64,000 nucleotides of DNA, from positions 806,001 through 870,000 of the forward strand of contig NZ_CP109596.1 of assembly GCF_036327755.1 (NCBI RefSeq), given 5' to 3'. Shown in pieces: positions 40,522 through 49,470 of this stretch. The translations under genes were made by a program, and so were the position numbers. The notes beneath the pieces were generated by a model, which was not told where the DNA came from, made no database searches, and was given only the letters and a program-made list of their open reading frames with translations. Origin of the DNA: Nocardia sp. NBC_01503 (GTDB lineage Bacteria > Actinomycetota > Actinomycetes > Mycobacteriales > Mycobacteriaceae). Positions within the stretch are counted from its first letter, which is position 1, and every line of letters begins with the position of its first letter.

Positions 40522-40842
40522 GGGCACGCATGACGATCGCTGCGGCCGCGGCCGCCCTGACCCTGATCCTGCCGGGTTGTTCCAGCAGCGATACCGCGCA
40601 GCCATCCGCACCGGAACGGCTGGTGGGGTTGCTGCGGCTCACTCCCGGTGCGGTCGCGGGGAATTCGGTGTCCGGCACCTGGTTCCGCATGATGCAGCCG
40701 GGCGGTACACCGGAGCGGGGTCCCCCACATGCCCAATGGCGACTCCCCCGCTCAGGGCGGCGCGACCACGTTGCTCGAGCCCGACGCCGCCGCACCACCC
40801 AGCGCTGTGCCGTCGACCTCTACCGCGGCACAGCCGAAATAG
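40518..40842 (+). pseudogene. Lipoprotein gene with a one-base frameshift
   Basis: It starts with a lipoprotein signal MTIAAAAAALTLILPGCSSS, lipobox LPGC. The frame is good up to GTWFRMMQPGGTPERG, then a GGGGTCCCCC run near 40718-40727 shifts it. The +1 frame beyond reads MPNGDSPAQGGATTLLEPD and stops at 40842, clearly the same protein. Removing one G would join both parts into about 108 residues. Either a true recent frameshift or a homopolymer sequencing error. The GTWFRM...PNGDSP pattern is known to me from secreted Nocardia proteins of unknown role. Confidence 0.65.
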
Positions 40843-40864
40843 CCTCTCCAAGGACCGCTCTACG

Positions 40865-41254
40865 ATGACCTCCAGCACGACGACCCGCCCCGCGCTCGCG
40901 AGCGCCATTCGAACCGTTGCCGCACTCACCATGGTCGCCAGCGCGGCCGGTGTCACCGCCTTGACCGTCCGCCAGCACGATCATGTTGCCGCGGAAGCCA
41001 TTGTGCCGCAGGAGATCCTGCCCTACGACGGCCCCTACCGCGATCAGCTCATCAAGGCCGAGGGTGACTTCGCCAAGGCGCTGACCCCGATGCTGACCGG
41101 CATCTACAACAGCGAGGCCGCCTCCTGCTTCGTCGCCCGGCAGGGCCAGATCATCGATCAGGCCAAGGGCGGGCGCATTACCGTGGTCTCACTCGCGCAC
41201 CCCGGCACGGTTGTGGAGCTCGGTCCCGAGGAGCCCGCCCCCGCGTCGCAGTAG
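40865..41254 (+). CDS. Secreted or membrane-anchored small protein
   Basis: 129 residues. An N-terminal hydrophobic segment (AIRTVAALTMVASAAGVTALTV, about 14-35) is a signal peptide or anchor. The rest is soluble, with YRDQLIKAEGDFAKALTPMLTGIYNSEAASCFVARQGQI and a single Cys. Family not recognised. It follows the frameshifted lipoprotein gene and may belong to the same transcript. Confidence 0.65.
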   Translation: MTSSTTTRPALASAIRTVAALTMVASAAGVTALTVRQHDHVAAEAIVPQEILPYDGPYRDQLIKAEGDFAKALTPMLTGIYNSEAASCFVARQGQIIDQAKGGRITVVSLAHPGTVVELGPEEPAPASQ

Positions 41255-41391
41255 CGACACCCCCTGTCCCGACTGCGAACCTGACGGGTTGCCTGCGGTT
41301 AGCGGCTGTTTTGCCTATTGTGGGCGCGACCGCATCGCGGTTTTCAGGTTGCTAGGTCTGCGTTGTTCTCACACATATCGGAGGGCTTTGC

Positions 41392-42348
41392 ATGGCAAGG
41401 GATTTGACCCAGCTCGAAATGTTGACCTTGTTGGAGCCGGTGGTCGGCCAGAATATCGACCGGCATCTGTCGATGGCCAAGGACTGGTATCCGCACGACT
41501 ATGTGCCCTGGGATGAGGGCCGCAATTTCGCCGCACTGGACGGAATCGATTGGGACCCTGAGCAATCCCGATTGTCCGAGGTGGCCAGGGTTGCGATGAT
41601 CACCAATCTGCTCACCGAGGACAATCTGCCCTCGTACCACCGGACCATCTCCGAGAATTTCTCCCAGGACGGCGCGTGGGGAACCTGGGTGGGCCGCTGG
41701 ACCGCCGAGGAGAACCGGCACGCCATCGCCATGCGCGACTATCTGATCGTCACTCGAAGTGTCGATCCGGTGGCACTGGAGAACGACCGGATGGTTCATT
41801 TGACCAAGGGTGTGCACGCACCCGAGGGTTTCGGCGGTGTACTCGATCAGGTTGTGTACGTGACCTTCCAGGAGCTCGCCACCCGCGTCAGCCACCGGAG
41901 CACCGGCAGGGTGTGCGACGAACCGATCGCGGACCGCATGCTCGCGCGTATCGCCGCGGACGAGAACCTGCACATGATCTTCTACCGCAATATCGCCGCC
42001 GCCGCGTTCGACCTGGCTCCCGACCAAACCATCGAGGCCATCACCAAGGTCGTGAAGAACTTCGCGATGCCCGGCACCGGCATGCCCAACTGGCGCCGCA
42101 ATGGCGTACTGATGGTCAAACACCGCATCTACGATCTGCGCCAGCACCTCGACGAGGTGCTGTGGCCGGTACTGCGCATCTGGAATGTCTTCGAGCGCAC
42201 CGATTTCACCCCGCGCGGCGAACAGAGTCGCGAAGAACTCGGCGAATACCTCGAGCAACTCGAACGCGACGTCATCCGGTTCGAGGAGCAACGCGACCGC
42301 CTCCTCGCCCGCGAGGCGGCCAAAGCCGAGAAGGCGCTGACGCCGTAG
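41392..42348 (+). CDS. Acyl-ACP desaturase (DesA type)
   Basis: 318 residues. The di-iron ligands are in the two motifs WTAEENRHAIAM (about 101-112) and IAADENLHMIFYR (about 185-197), with a lone Glu in TFQELATRV and one in LTEDNLPSYHR. This is the soluble stearoyl-ACP/DesA1-DesA2 family that introduces a double bond in ACP-bound fatty acids, in mycobacteria for mycolate or unsaturated lipid synthesis. It stands near fas in this window. Single gene with AGGGC-like leader. Confidence 0.92.
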   Translation: MARDLTQLEMLTLLEPVVGQNIDRHLSMAKDWYPHDYVPWDEGRNFAALDGIDWDPEQSRLSEVARVAMITNLLTEDNLPSYHRTISENFSQDGAWGTWVGRWTAEENRHAIAMRDYLIVTRSVDPVALENDRMVHLTKGVHAPEGFGGVLDQVVYVTFQELATRVSHRSTGRVCDEPIADRMLARIAADENLHMIFYRNIAAAAFDLAPDQTIEAITKVVKNFAMPGTGMPNWRRNGVLMVKHRIYDLRQHLDEVLWPVLRIWNVFERTDFTPRGEQSREELGEYLEQLERDVIRFEEQRDRLLAREAAKAEKALTP

Positions 42349-42358
42349 CCGCGAATCC

Positions 42359-43201
42359 TCAACGAAGCTGATCGGTCATAGTCGGACGGAACTCGTCCGA
42401 CTTGACAGCAGCCTTCGTGATGGCCGGCAATTGATTGCGTAGCAACGGGATTCGTGAAACGAGGCGCAATAGGGGCGCGGAGGCTCCGCGGGGTTGCGAA
42501 TAGTTGCGGACCGCTACGGTGACGATTCGCGGAGTCCAGGCGCGCAGGCGGACGGGGAGGTCGGCGGGTGTGATGCCCCACGGCATGGGTGGGGTGGTGT
42601 AGTTCGCGGTTTTGGCGAAGCCCCGCATCGTCATGCGGGAGAACAGAGGTGGGATCGTATCGAACATCAGCTCCGCGCCGGGGAGGCGTTCGGCGATCGT
42701 GGTGATCAATCCGCGCACATCGGGTTCGTCGAAATACATGAACAGGCCCTGGGCGGTGAGGAAGACCGGGCCGGGGGCGAGTTCGTCGATCCAGCGGGGA
42801 TCCAGTGCGCTGCATGGGATGTGGCGGCAGCGGGGTCCGGCGGGCAGGTAGCGGTCCCGGACGGCTATGGATTCTTCGACGTCTACACATAGCCACGACA
42901 CTGTCCCGTTGTCGCACCGCTGGAACTGGGTTTCCAGCCCCGCCCCGAGCTCCACCACCGTCCCGGCGGGATGCTCGCGCAGCCAGCCGCGTACGGCCGC
43001 ATCGAATATTCGAGCGCGTTCGGCGTGGATTCCGCTCGGCTTGCCGAAGCTGCGCTCGTAGTCGTAGTCGATCGAATCGTAGATGCGGACACAGTCGGGA
43101 TCGTGCAGGATGCCGTCGCTCCGCTTGGCCTCGACGGCGCGGTTGTGCAGCGTCCACAGCATCGTTTCGGGAATTCCACTCAGGCCGACGACATTCGACA
43201 T
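42359..43201 (-). CDS. Leucine-carboxyl-methyltransferase-family SAM methyltransferase
   Basis: 280 residues. SAM motif I is GTVVELGAGLETQFQR (about 79-94), followed by VDVEESIAVRDRYLP and FLTAQGLFMYFDEPDV, the signatures of the LCM/PpmP group. N-terminal SGIPETMLWTLHNRAVEAKR is the substrate lid region typical for these actinobacterial enzymes. Substrates are small carboxylic acids or polyketide-like molecules; the actual one is unknown. Convergent with the desaturase gene. Confidence 0.88.
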   Translation of the reverse strand: MSNVVGLSGIPETMLWTLHNRAVEAKRSDGILHDPDCVRIYDSIDYDYERSFGKPSGIHAERARIFDAAVRGWLREHPAGTVVELGAGLETQFQRCDNGTVSWLCVDVEESIAVRDRYLPAGPRCRHIPCSALDPRWIDELAPGPVFLTAQGLFMYFDEPDVRGLITTIAERLPGAELMFDTIPPLFSRMTMRGFAKTANYTTPPMPWGITPADLPVRLRAWTPRIVTVAVRNYSQPRGASAPLLRLVSRIPLLRNQLPAITKAAVKSDEFRPTMTDQLR

Positions 43202-43213
43202 CGGGGGCTCCTC

Positions 43214-43495
43214 TCACTCCGGATCAGGTTCCCCACTATCGATCGGCGAGCGGTCCGCTGTATTGGAAAAATGTTCCGCGGTGAGCAATTCGAGGATCGC
43301 CTGCAGCGGGCGCACCACCGCGGCCGGGCGCAGTCCCAGTGGCGTGCCCAGCGGATGGGTGACCAGCGGCGGCTCCACCCGCGGATGGGCCAGCGCCAGC
43401 CGAGGAAAGTCGCGGGCGACCGCCCGGAGTCGAGCAGCCCAGTCGGGATCGGTGGCATCGACGGACAACTGCTCGAACACGACCTCGGCGAGGTG
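43214..43495 (-). pseudogene. TetR C-terminal fragment
   Basis: About 90 residues (from HLAEVVFEQLSVDATDPDW to the end) look like the ligand-binding half of a TetR protein: RAVARDFPRLALAHPRV, THPLGTPLGLRP and VVRPLQAILELLTAEHF. No helix-turn-helix half is present upstream, where a TGA stop closes the frame at about 43496. A GTG at 43480 could start an 88-residue product, but it would not bind DNA by itself. Confidence 0.6.
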
Positions 43496-43528
43496 TCAAC
43501 AGCATAGGTCTACGCGGTATTCACCGAG

Positions 43529-45280
43529 TCAGCCGAGGCCGCGCAGGAATAGGGCGAGTTGCCAGGCACTGTGGTCGGGCTGGCCGTCATTCTGGGCGAG
43601 AGCCGCGCCGATGGTGTCGACGTGGTTGTAGCCGGGGAGGGTGACGACCGTGGCGAGGGCGGGGGTCGGGAAGAAGGTGCCGGTGGCGGGTGGGACGGGG
43701 CTGTCGCCCGCCCAGGCTACGAAATTGGGCTTCAGGCGGCTCATGCCGTGGTAGCGCAGGGCGGCGCGGTCGCCGCTGCGGGCACCGCCGTAGCCCGCGG
43801 CGATATCGGTGACCACGCGGAGCGGGAAGTAGGTTTCCCAGTAGGCGCTGGGCCCGCCGGATGCCAATTGCCTTGCCACATCCCGGATATCGGCGACCTC
43901 GTGACCGGGGGCGGTGAACGGGACGCCGTTGACATCGTTGTAGTTGCGCCAGGTGTACAGCGCGGTGCGGTCGGTGGGTGCCACCCGACGCTGCGGCCCG
44001 GCGGTAATGCGCAGGAGGTTGCCCAGTAGCGGAAGTTGGGTCAGCTCACCGGGATTCGGGAAGGTCTTGTCCTGCAGCGGACCGCCGTCGAGCGCACCGA
44101 CGCCCTGCTGGAAGAGGGAGAAGTTCGAGGAATTGTTGTCGATGAGAACACCGAGCAGCGCGGTATTGGTGAAGCGGTAGTCCCGCAGGGTGCCTGAGCC
44201 ATCCGCACCGTTGGTGACCCAGGCTGACCAGCTGGGCGCACCCAGCAGATTCAGCGTGCCGTCGATATCGAGATCGTGCGGAAGATGGGACAGCAGTCGG
44301 CTTTCGCCGTCCGGGTCCAGGTGCGCGGCGAGTCCGGCCAGCCGCAGCAGCATGAAGGCGCGGGTCCCCAAACCCGGTGCGGGGCCGAAGATTCGCGGCA
44401 ATACATCAACCCGGAAGCCTCCCTGCAGCACCGAATCCAGCGGCCCCACGAGCGCATCGGTGATGTCGCGCAGAATCGGCGTGTTCTGCAGGGCGACCGG
44501 ATCGGAGGAGACCATCGAATCCTGTGCGGCGAAGGCGGCGCACTGGTCCGCCCCCGGCCGACCGTCGAAGTCCCAGTCGGAGAAGAATCCGGTGACCAAC
44601 CCGCCCAACGAGATTCCGGTGCAGACGAACTTGCGCTGCCGGTCGGCCTGATTCGGGATTTCGTGCAGCATCACCTCGTACTGATCGCGCACGACACGGT
44701 CGAGTCCCATGAAGTCCAGCACCGGCAGGTCCGCGGAGGTCTTGAATCCCGGAAACCGTTCACCGTCGATCGGCATCCCATTGAAGTAATAGTCGACGGC
44801 ATCAAGGTAGTTGCCGGTCTGCAGGGCGTAGTCGAATCCCCGGGTCTCGTCCAGACAGGCACTGCGCCGAGCCAGCGCCCAGTACTCGATCCGCTGCCCC
44901 TGTGCCCGCGCCGAATGCACGGTATTGAAGGCCACGCTGTCGGAGTTCTCCGACCCACCGTGCAATCCCTGCTGCTGAATCACCACGTGCGCGACGTCCA
45001 CCGGATCGGCCGGGCCATCCACCGCCCGGTATCGCATATAGCCGACGCGATCGCACGCCGCCGGATGCGCTGGCGCGGAATCGGGCAGCGGCAGCGCGAA
45101 ACTCACCCATGAGGTGATAATTCCGTCCCGCGTGGACAGCACCTGTTCCTGCCGATCGCCTGCCGCGCTCACCGGCTCGGATTCCGCGGCGGCCACACCG
45201 GTGGTGGCGCCCGTCACGGTAATCACGACGGCCAGCAGCACTCCGGCCGAAACCCGAACCCGCCGAACAACTTTGTTCAT
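43529..45280 (-). CDS. Secreted alpha/beta-hydrolase-like protein
   Basis: 583 residues from the ATG at 45280. A Sec signal peptide (about 1-33, VSAGVLLAVVITVTGATTGVAAA) is followed by a large extracellular enzyme. VVIQQQGLHGGSENS is the first loop, and the nucleophile elbow is FVCTGISLGGLVTGFF with Ser in GISLGG. YNHVDTIG near the end supplies the catalytic His. Many inserted cap residues separate them. Likely a lipase, esterase or peptidase acting outside the cell; substrate unknown. Confidence 0.78.
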   Translation of the reverse strand: MNKVVRRVRVSAGVLLAVVITVTGATTGVAAAESEPVSAAGDRQEQVLSTRDGIITSWVSFALPLPDSAPAHPAACDRVGYMRYRAVDGPADPVDVAHVVIQQQGLHGGSENSDSVAFNTVHSARAQGQRIEYWALARRSACLDETRGFDYALQTGNYLDAVDYYFNGMPIDGERFPGFKTSADLPVLDFMGLDRVVRDQYEVMLHEIPNQADRQRKFVCTGISLGGLVTGFFSDWDFDGRPGADQCAAFAAQDSMVSSDPVALQNTPILRDITDALVGPLDSVLQGGFRVDVLPRIFGPAPGLGTRAFMLLRLAGLAAHLDPDGESRLLSHLPHDLDIDGTLNLLGAPSWSAWVTNGADGSGTLRDYRFTNTALLGVLIDNNSSNFSLFQQGVGALDGGPLQDKTFPNPGELTQLPLLGNLLRITAGPQRRVAPTDRTALYTWRNYNDVNGVPFTAPGHEVADIRDVARQLASGGPSAYWETYFPLRVVTDIAAGYGGARSGDRAALRYHGMSRLKPNFVAWAGDSPVPPATGTFFPTPALATVVTLPGYNHVDTIGAALAQNDGQPDHSAWQLALFLRGLG

Positions 45281-45399
45281 ATCGTGCACGCTGCCAACGA
45301 ATTCGGGTATCCACTACGGTCTATCCCATGAAAATCAGCCGACATCACCCGGCACAGTGCCCAAATCCGCGCACGATCGGCTGACGCGCGCGGCGGGGG

Positions 45400-46569
45400 T
45401 CAGGATCTTGCGGTTGACGGCAACGTGACGGATCGACCATACGACGTGTCCGGCAACCGAATCGGGAGCGATATCGGCTGCCGCACCGAATCCAGCGCGC
45501 GATAGTAGGCATCCTCGTAACCCGCGCCGAGCCGGTCGGTGCCGAAGAGCCGCTCGACTCGACCGCGGCAGTCGTGCGGGTCGAGGCCGCCCGCCCGCGC
45601 GATGGCCGCCGGCAGCTGCGCCGGATCGTCGCAGATGATGCCGGTGACCCCGTCCTCGATGACCTCATCCACCGCACCGCCGCGCAACGCGACCACCGGG
45701 GTACCGCAGACCATGGCCTCGATCATCACCATGCCGAACGGCTCCTCCCACTGGATCGGGAACAGCAGGCAACGCGCGGAGGCCAGCAGTTCACGCTTGG
45801 ACACCGCATCGGCCTCGCCGAAGACCGAATCGGAGGGGTTGAGCAGTGGGCGAATCCGCTCTTCGAAGTACGCGCGCTCCGGGGGTTCGTTCAACTTGGC
45901 CGCGAGCACCAGCCGAATACCCGCGGAGTGCGCCGCCTCCAGGGCAAGGTGCGCTCCCTTGCACGGCGCGTAGCGCCCGAGAAATAGCGCATAATCGAGC
46001 TTTTTCGGGCGAAAGGGCCATTCTTCCGGTCGAAGCGCATTATGCACACGACCCAGCCAGTTCAAATCCGGCGCCAATTCCCGCTGCCGATCACTGATCG
46101 CCACGAGTTGCGCACCGCCCTCCAGGGAGCGGTAGTAGTCGAGCATATCGGCGTCATCAACCGGGCCATGCGCGGTGACCACGGTCGGTATCCCCAACCT
46201 CCGATAGAAGGGGGCATTCAATGGCCCCGCGAAGGTATGGTCGTGCACGATATCGACCGCGTCCGTCACGGCCAATTCCGCGACCACCTGCTGAACCTTG
46301 AGAGCGTGCACGATCTCCGGATATGGCTCCCCCAGCCGCGCGGTCAGGGGCTCCGGCCAGATTTGCACGAATTCTGCTCTGGTACCCGATCTGCCCGATC
46401 CGAGCAAAGTTACCCGATGCCCGCGACAGACCAATTCATCCGCCAATTCGGCGACGATGGCTTCGATGCCACCGTATCCGGCAGGAGGAATATCGAAATA
46501 GGGTGGCGCGACCAACACGATATGAAGTGGTCGCGCTTCGATAGCGCTGCTTAAACGTGCGGAACTCAT
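45400..46569 (-). CDS. GT4-family glycosyltransferase
   Basis: 389 residues from the ATG at 46569, which has GAGGAG nine bases before it. The N-domain begins with PLHIVLVAPPYFDIPPAGYGGIEAIVAELADEL. The C-domain has the nucleotide-sugar signature FGEADAVSKRELLASARCLLFPIQWEEPFGMVMIEAMVCGTPVVALRGGAVDEVI, with the E-x7-E of retaining GT4 enzymes. Acceptor and donor unknown; trehalose or glycan synthesis in envelope are possible. Confidence 0.9.
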   Translation of the reverse strand: MSSARLSSAIEARPLHIVLVAPPYFDIPPAGYGGIEAIVAELADELVCRGHRVTLLGSGRSGTRAEFVQIWPEPLTARLGEPYPEIVHALKVQQVVAELAVTDAVDIVHDHTFAGPLNAPFYRRLGIPTVVTAHGPVDDADMLDYYRSLEGGAQLVAISDRQRELAPDLNWLGRVHNALRPEEWPFRPKKLDYALFLGRYAPCKGAHLALEAAHSAGIRLVLAAKLNEPPERAYFEERIRPLLNPSDSVFGEADAVSKRELLASARCLLFPIQWEEPFGMVMIEAMVCGTPVVALRGGAVDEVIEDGVTGIICDDPAQLPAAIARAGGLDPHDCRGRVERLFGTDRLGAGYEDAYYRALDSVRQPISLPIRLPDTSYGRSVTLPSTARS

Positions 46570-46743
46570 CGCAAATCTCCTCGCCGTTGAGGTGCGAAAG
46601 TGGAATTGTTCGCAACCACCATGGCAACAGCGAGGCAGATTATCAAGACCACACACTAGACAATTGTCACCAACATGCCGGAAATAAGACAAACCAGACA
46701 TATAACGAATCAAGAAAAGGACATATCGCAACCTTGCTACCGG

Positions 46744-47823
46744 TCATGGCTCCAATACGCCACCGGCATGCGATCCCAAATCCGCCGCGCGCTGGGCGAT
46801 GGCCTTGCCCAGGTCCGAGGTACTGGCGGTACCACCGAGATCTGGCGTGCGCACCAGTCCCTCGCCGAGCACCGCGCGAACGGCGGCGTCGATGGCGGCG
46901 GCGGCCGCGGACTCGCCGAGATGGTCCAGCATCATGGCGGCGGCCAGAATCTGCGCCACCGGATCGGCGATACCCTGCCCCGCGATATCGGGTGCGCTGC
47001 CGTGGACCGCCTCGAACATGGACGGAAACTCACGTGTGGGGTTGATATTGCCCGAAGGCGCGAGACCGAGACCGCCGGTGACAGCCGCGGCGAGATCGGA
47101 CAGGATGTCGCCGAACAGGTTCGAGCCGACGATCACATCCAGTCGGTCGGGATGCAGCACGATCTCGGCGGCCAGCGCGTCGACGTGCATGGAACGCACC
47201 GCGACATCGGGATATTCGCCGGCGATCCGCTCGACGACGCTGTCCCAGTACGGCATCGAGTGGATCAGGCCGTTGGATTTGGTAGCCGAGCACAGCCGCC
47301 GATCGCGTTCGCGCGCCCGATCGAAGGCGTAGCGGATGATCCGCTCACAGCCGACCCTGGTGAAAACCGACTCCTGGAGTACGAATTCGTCCGGCCGCCC
47401 GGGATTGTGCCTGCCGCCGATCTCGGAGTATTCGCCCTCGGAGTTTTCCCGGACAATGAGGATGTCCAGATCCGCCGCGGTGCGATCACGTAGCGCGGAT
47501 TCGGTGCCGGGCAGCAGGCGCACCGGCCGCAGATTCACAAACTGCGCGAACGCACGCCGCAGCGGGATCAACAACCCCCACAGCGAAATATGATCGGGCA
47601 CACCGGGAAAGCCCACCGCGCCGAGCAGGATGGCGTCGAACCCCGCCAGTCGCGCCGGACCATCCGGCGGCATCATGGCCCCGGTGCGCAGATAGTTCTC
47701 GCACGACCAGTCGAAGGCGGTCCACCGCACGCCGGGCAGCACCGCGTCGACCACGGCGACCGCCTCCGCCGTCACGTCCACGCCGATGCCGTCACCGGGA
47801 ATGGTGGCGATGCGATAGGTCAC
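46744..47823 (-). CDS. Isopropylmalate/tartrate-type NAD-dependent decarboxylating dehydrogenase
   Basis: 359 residues from a GTG preceded by AAGGAGAG. The family signature YRIATIPGDGIGVDVTAEAV starts the protein. VRENSEGEYSEIGGRHNPGRPDEFVLQESVFTR resembles the tartrate/D-malate dehydrogenase subgroup. The metal Asp are in VGSNLFGDILSDLAA. It oxidises a 2-hydroxy (or 2,3-dihydroxy) dicarboxylic acid and decarboxylates it. It is the last gene of a leftward pair with the aldehyde dehydrogenase, in a catabolic cluster under a GntR-type operator. Confidence 0.88.
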   Translation of the reverse strand: MTYRIATIPGDGIGVDVTAEAVAVVDAVLPGVRWTAFDWSCENYLRTGAMMPPDGPARLAGFDAILLGAVGFPGVPDHISLWGLLIPLRRAFAQFVNLRPVRLLPGTESALRDRTAADLDILIVRENSEGEYSEIGGRHNPGRPDEFVLQESVFTRVGCERIIRYAFDRARERDRRLCSATKSNGLIHSMPYWDSVVERIAGEYPDVAVRSMHVDALAAEIVLHPDRLDVIVGSNLFGDILSDLAAAVTGGLGLAPSGNINPTREFPSMFEAVHGSAPDIAGQGIADPVAQILAAAMMLDHLGESAAAAAIDAAVRAVLGEGLVRTPDLGGTASTSDLGKAIAQRAADLGSHAGGVLEP

Positions 47824-47833
47824 AGGCTCTCCT

Positions 47834-49306
47834 TCACAGTGCGACCCGGATGTATTTGGTCTCCAGGAATTCGTCGATACCAACCAGGCCGCCTTCGCGC
47901 CCCAGCCCGGACTCCTTCACCCCGCCGAAGGGCGCGGCCGGATCGGACACCACGCCTTCGTTCAAACCCACCATCCCACTGTCGAGCGCCTCGCTCACGC
48001 GCAGACCGCGCCGCAGGTTCTCGGTGTAGAGGTAGGACACCAGACCGTAAGGCGTGTCATTGGCGCGGTTGATCGCCTCGTCCTCGGTATCGAAGATCGA
48101 CAGCGCTGCCACCGGGCCGAAGATCTCGGTGTGACAGATCCGCGCGTCCGCAGGCACACCGGTGAGAACCGTTGCGGGATAGAAGTTCCCGGGCCCCGCG
48201 AGTGGTTCGCCGCCGGTGAGCGCGACCGCGCCCCGGGCGCGGGCATCGGCGACCAGAGCGGTCACCTTGGCGACGGCGGCGGCGTCGATGAGCGGACCCA
48301 CCACCACACCGGGTTCGGTTCCACGGCCCATGGGCAGTGCGGCCATGCGCTCGGTGAGCCGGGCGGCGAATTCGGCGGCGATACCGCGCTGCACCATGAA
48401 GCGATTGGCAGCCGTGCACGCCTGGCCGATATTGCGCATCTTGGCCAGCATCGCACCCGCCACCGCGGCCTCCAGGTCGGCGTCGTCGAACACCAGGAAG
48501 GGAGCATTGCCGCCCAGTTCCATGGAGGTGCGCAGCACGGTACGCGCGCACTGCTCCAGAAGCAGTTTGCCGACCGCCGTGGATCCGGTGAACGACAGTT
48601 TGCGAGCCCGACCATCGGCGATCATGGGTGCGACGACCGCCCCCGGATCGGAGGCGGTCACCACATTCACCACCCCCGCGGGCACACCGGCGCGCCGCAG
48701 CACGTCGGCGAGCGCCAGCATGGACAACGGCGTCTGCTCGGCGGGCTTGACCACACAGGTGCATCCGGCGGCGAGGGCCGGCCCGATCTTGCGGGCGCCC
48801 ATGGCCATCGGGAAATTCCACGGAGTGATGAGCAGGCTCGGCCCGACCGGCTGGCGAGCCACCAGGAACCGGGAGCCACCGGTGGGCGCGGGCAGATAGC
48901 CGCCGTCCAAGCGGACCGCCTCCTCGGCGAACCAGCGCAGAAATTCCGCGGCGTAGGCGACCTCGCCACGTGCCTCGGCCAGCGGTTTACCCATTTCCAG
49001 GGTCATCACCAGGGAAAGTCGTTCGACCTCGGCGAGCAGCAGCCGGTGTGCCCGCATCAGGATGTCGCTGCGCTGTCTGGCCGAGGTGCGCGCCCAGTCG
49101 CGCTGGGCGACGGCAGCGGCGGTGAGTGCCGCGGCTCCCTCCTCTGGTCCGGCGTCGGCCACCTCGCACAGCGGCTCCGCAGTGGCCGGATCGGTGACCG
49201 GCATGACAGCGGGACCATCCCGCCAATCGCCGTTGATGAACAGTCCCGCCGGGACACTGTCGATCGCGTCCCGCTCCGCCTGGGTCAGGCTCGTGCCGGT
49301 GAGCAT
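47834..49306 (-). CDS. NAD(P)-dependent aldehyde dehydrogenase (succinate-semialdehyde type)
   Basis: 490 residues from the ATG at 49306 with GGAGG upstream. ITPWNFPMAMGARKIGPALAAGCTCVVKPAEQTP is the cofactor site, SFTGSTAVGKLL the Gly-rich turn, MELGGNAPFLVFDDAD the catalytic Glu and MRNIGQACTAANRF the catalytic Cys. It is closest to the GabD group. With the divergent class III aminotransferase it forms a likely aminotransferase-dehydrogenase pair that turns an amino acid or amine into a carboxylate. Promoter gap holds GACAAT repeats. Confidence 0.92.
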   Translation of the reverse strand: MLTGTSLTQAERDAIDSVPAGLFINGDWRDGPAVMPVTDPATAEPLCEVADAGPEEGAAALTAAAVAQRDWARTSARQRSDILMRAHRLLLAEVERLSLVMTLEMGKPLAEARGEVAYAAEFLRWFAEEAVRLDGGYLPAPTGGSRFLVARQPVGPSLLITPWNFPMAMGARKIGPALAAGCTCVVKPAEQTPLSMLALADVLRRAGVPAGVVNVVTASDPGAVVAPMIADGRARKLSFTGSTAVGKLLLEQCARTVLRTSMELGGNAPFLVFDDADLEAAVAGAMLAKMRNIGQACTAANRFMVQRGIAAEFAARLTERMAALPMGRGTEPGVVVGPLIDAAAVAKVTALVADARARGAVALTGGEPLAGPGNFYPATVLTGVPADARICHTEIFGPVAALSIFDTEDEAINRANDTPYGLVSYLYTENLRRGLRVSEALDSGMVGLNEGVVSDPAAPFGGVKESGLGREGGLVGIDEFLETKYIRVAL

Positions 49307-49384
49307 CGCACCGTTCCTCCCGCCGTGGCCGCCGGTTCCCGCGGCCGAATCCATTGCCGCCGTGCTGCCGCCCATGTTATGCAT

Positions 49385-49418
49385 ATTGTCGACAATCGGA
49401 CAATAGACAATAGACAAT
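49385..49418. promoter_or_regulatory. GntR operator candidate: ATTGTCGACAAT plus GACAAT repeats
   Basis: ATTGTCGACAAT (49385-49396) is a perfect 12-base palindrome. Further GACAAT units follow at 49399, 49406 and 49413. They lie between the divergent dehydrogenase and aminotransferase genes. The same half-site appears at 53653-53666. Confidence 0.75.
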
Positions 49419-49470
49419 TCGACCTGTGCCGACGCCGTCTCGCGCCGGACCATTCCGGAGGCGATCACCC

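Noticed and set aside
45335..45384. Inverted repeat TCAGCCGA/TCGGCTGA as a terminator
   Set aside because: The loop is 34 bases and there is no T run, so it is probably chance.
46659..46668. GACAATTGTC palindrome as a third GntR operator
   Set aside because: It shares the half-site but lies upstream of a glycosyltransferase and downstream of the cluster, and the two halves overlap instead of abutting. Ten bases can occur by chance.
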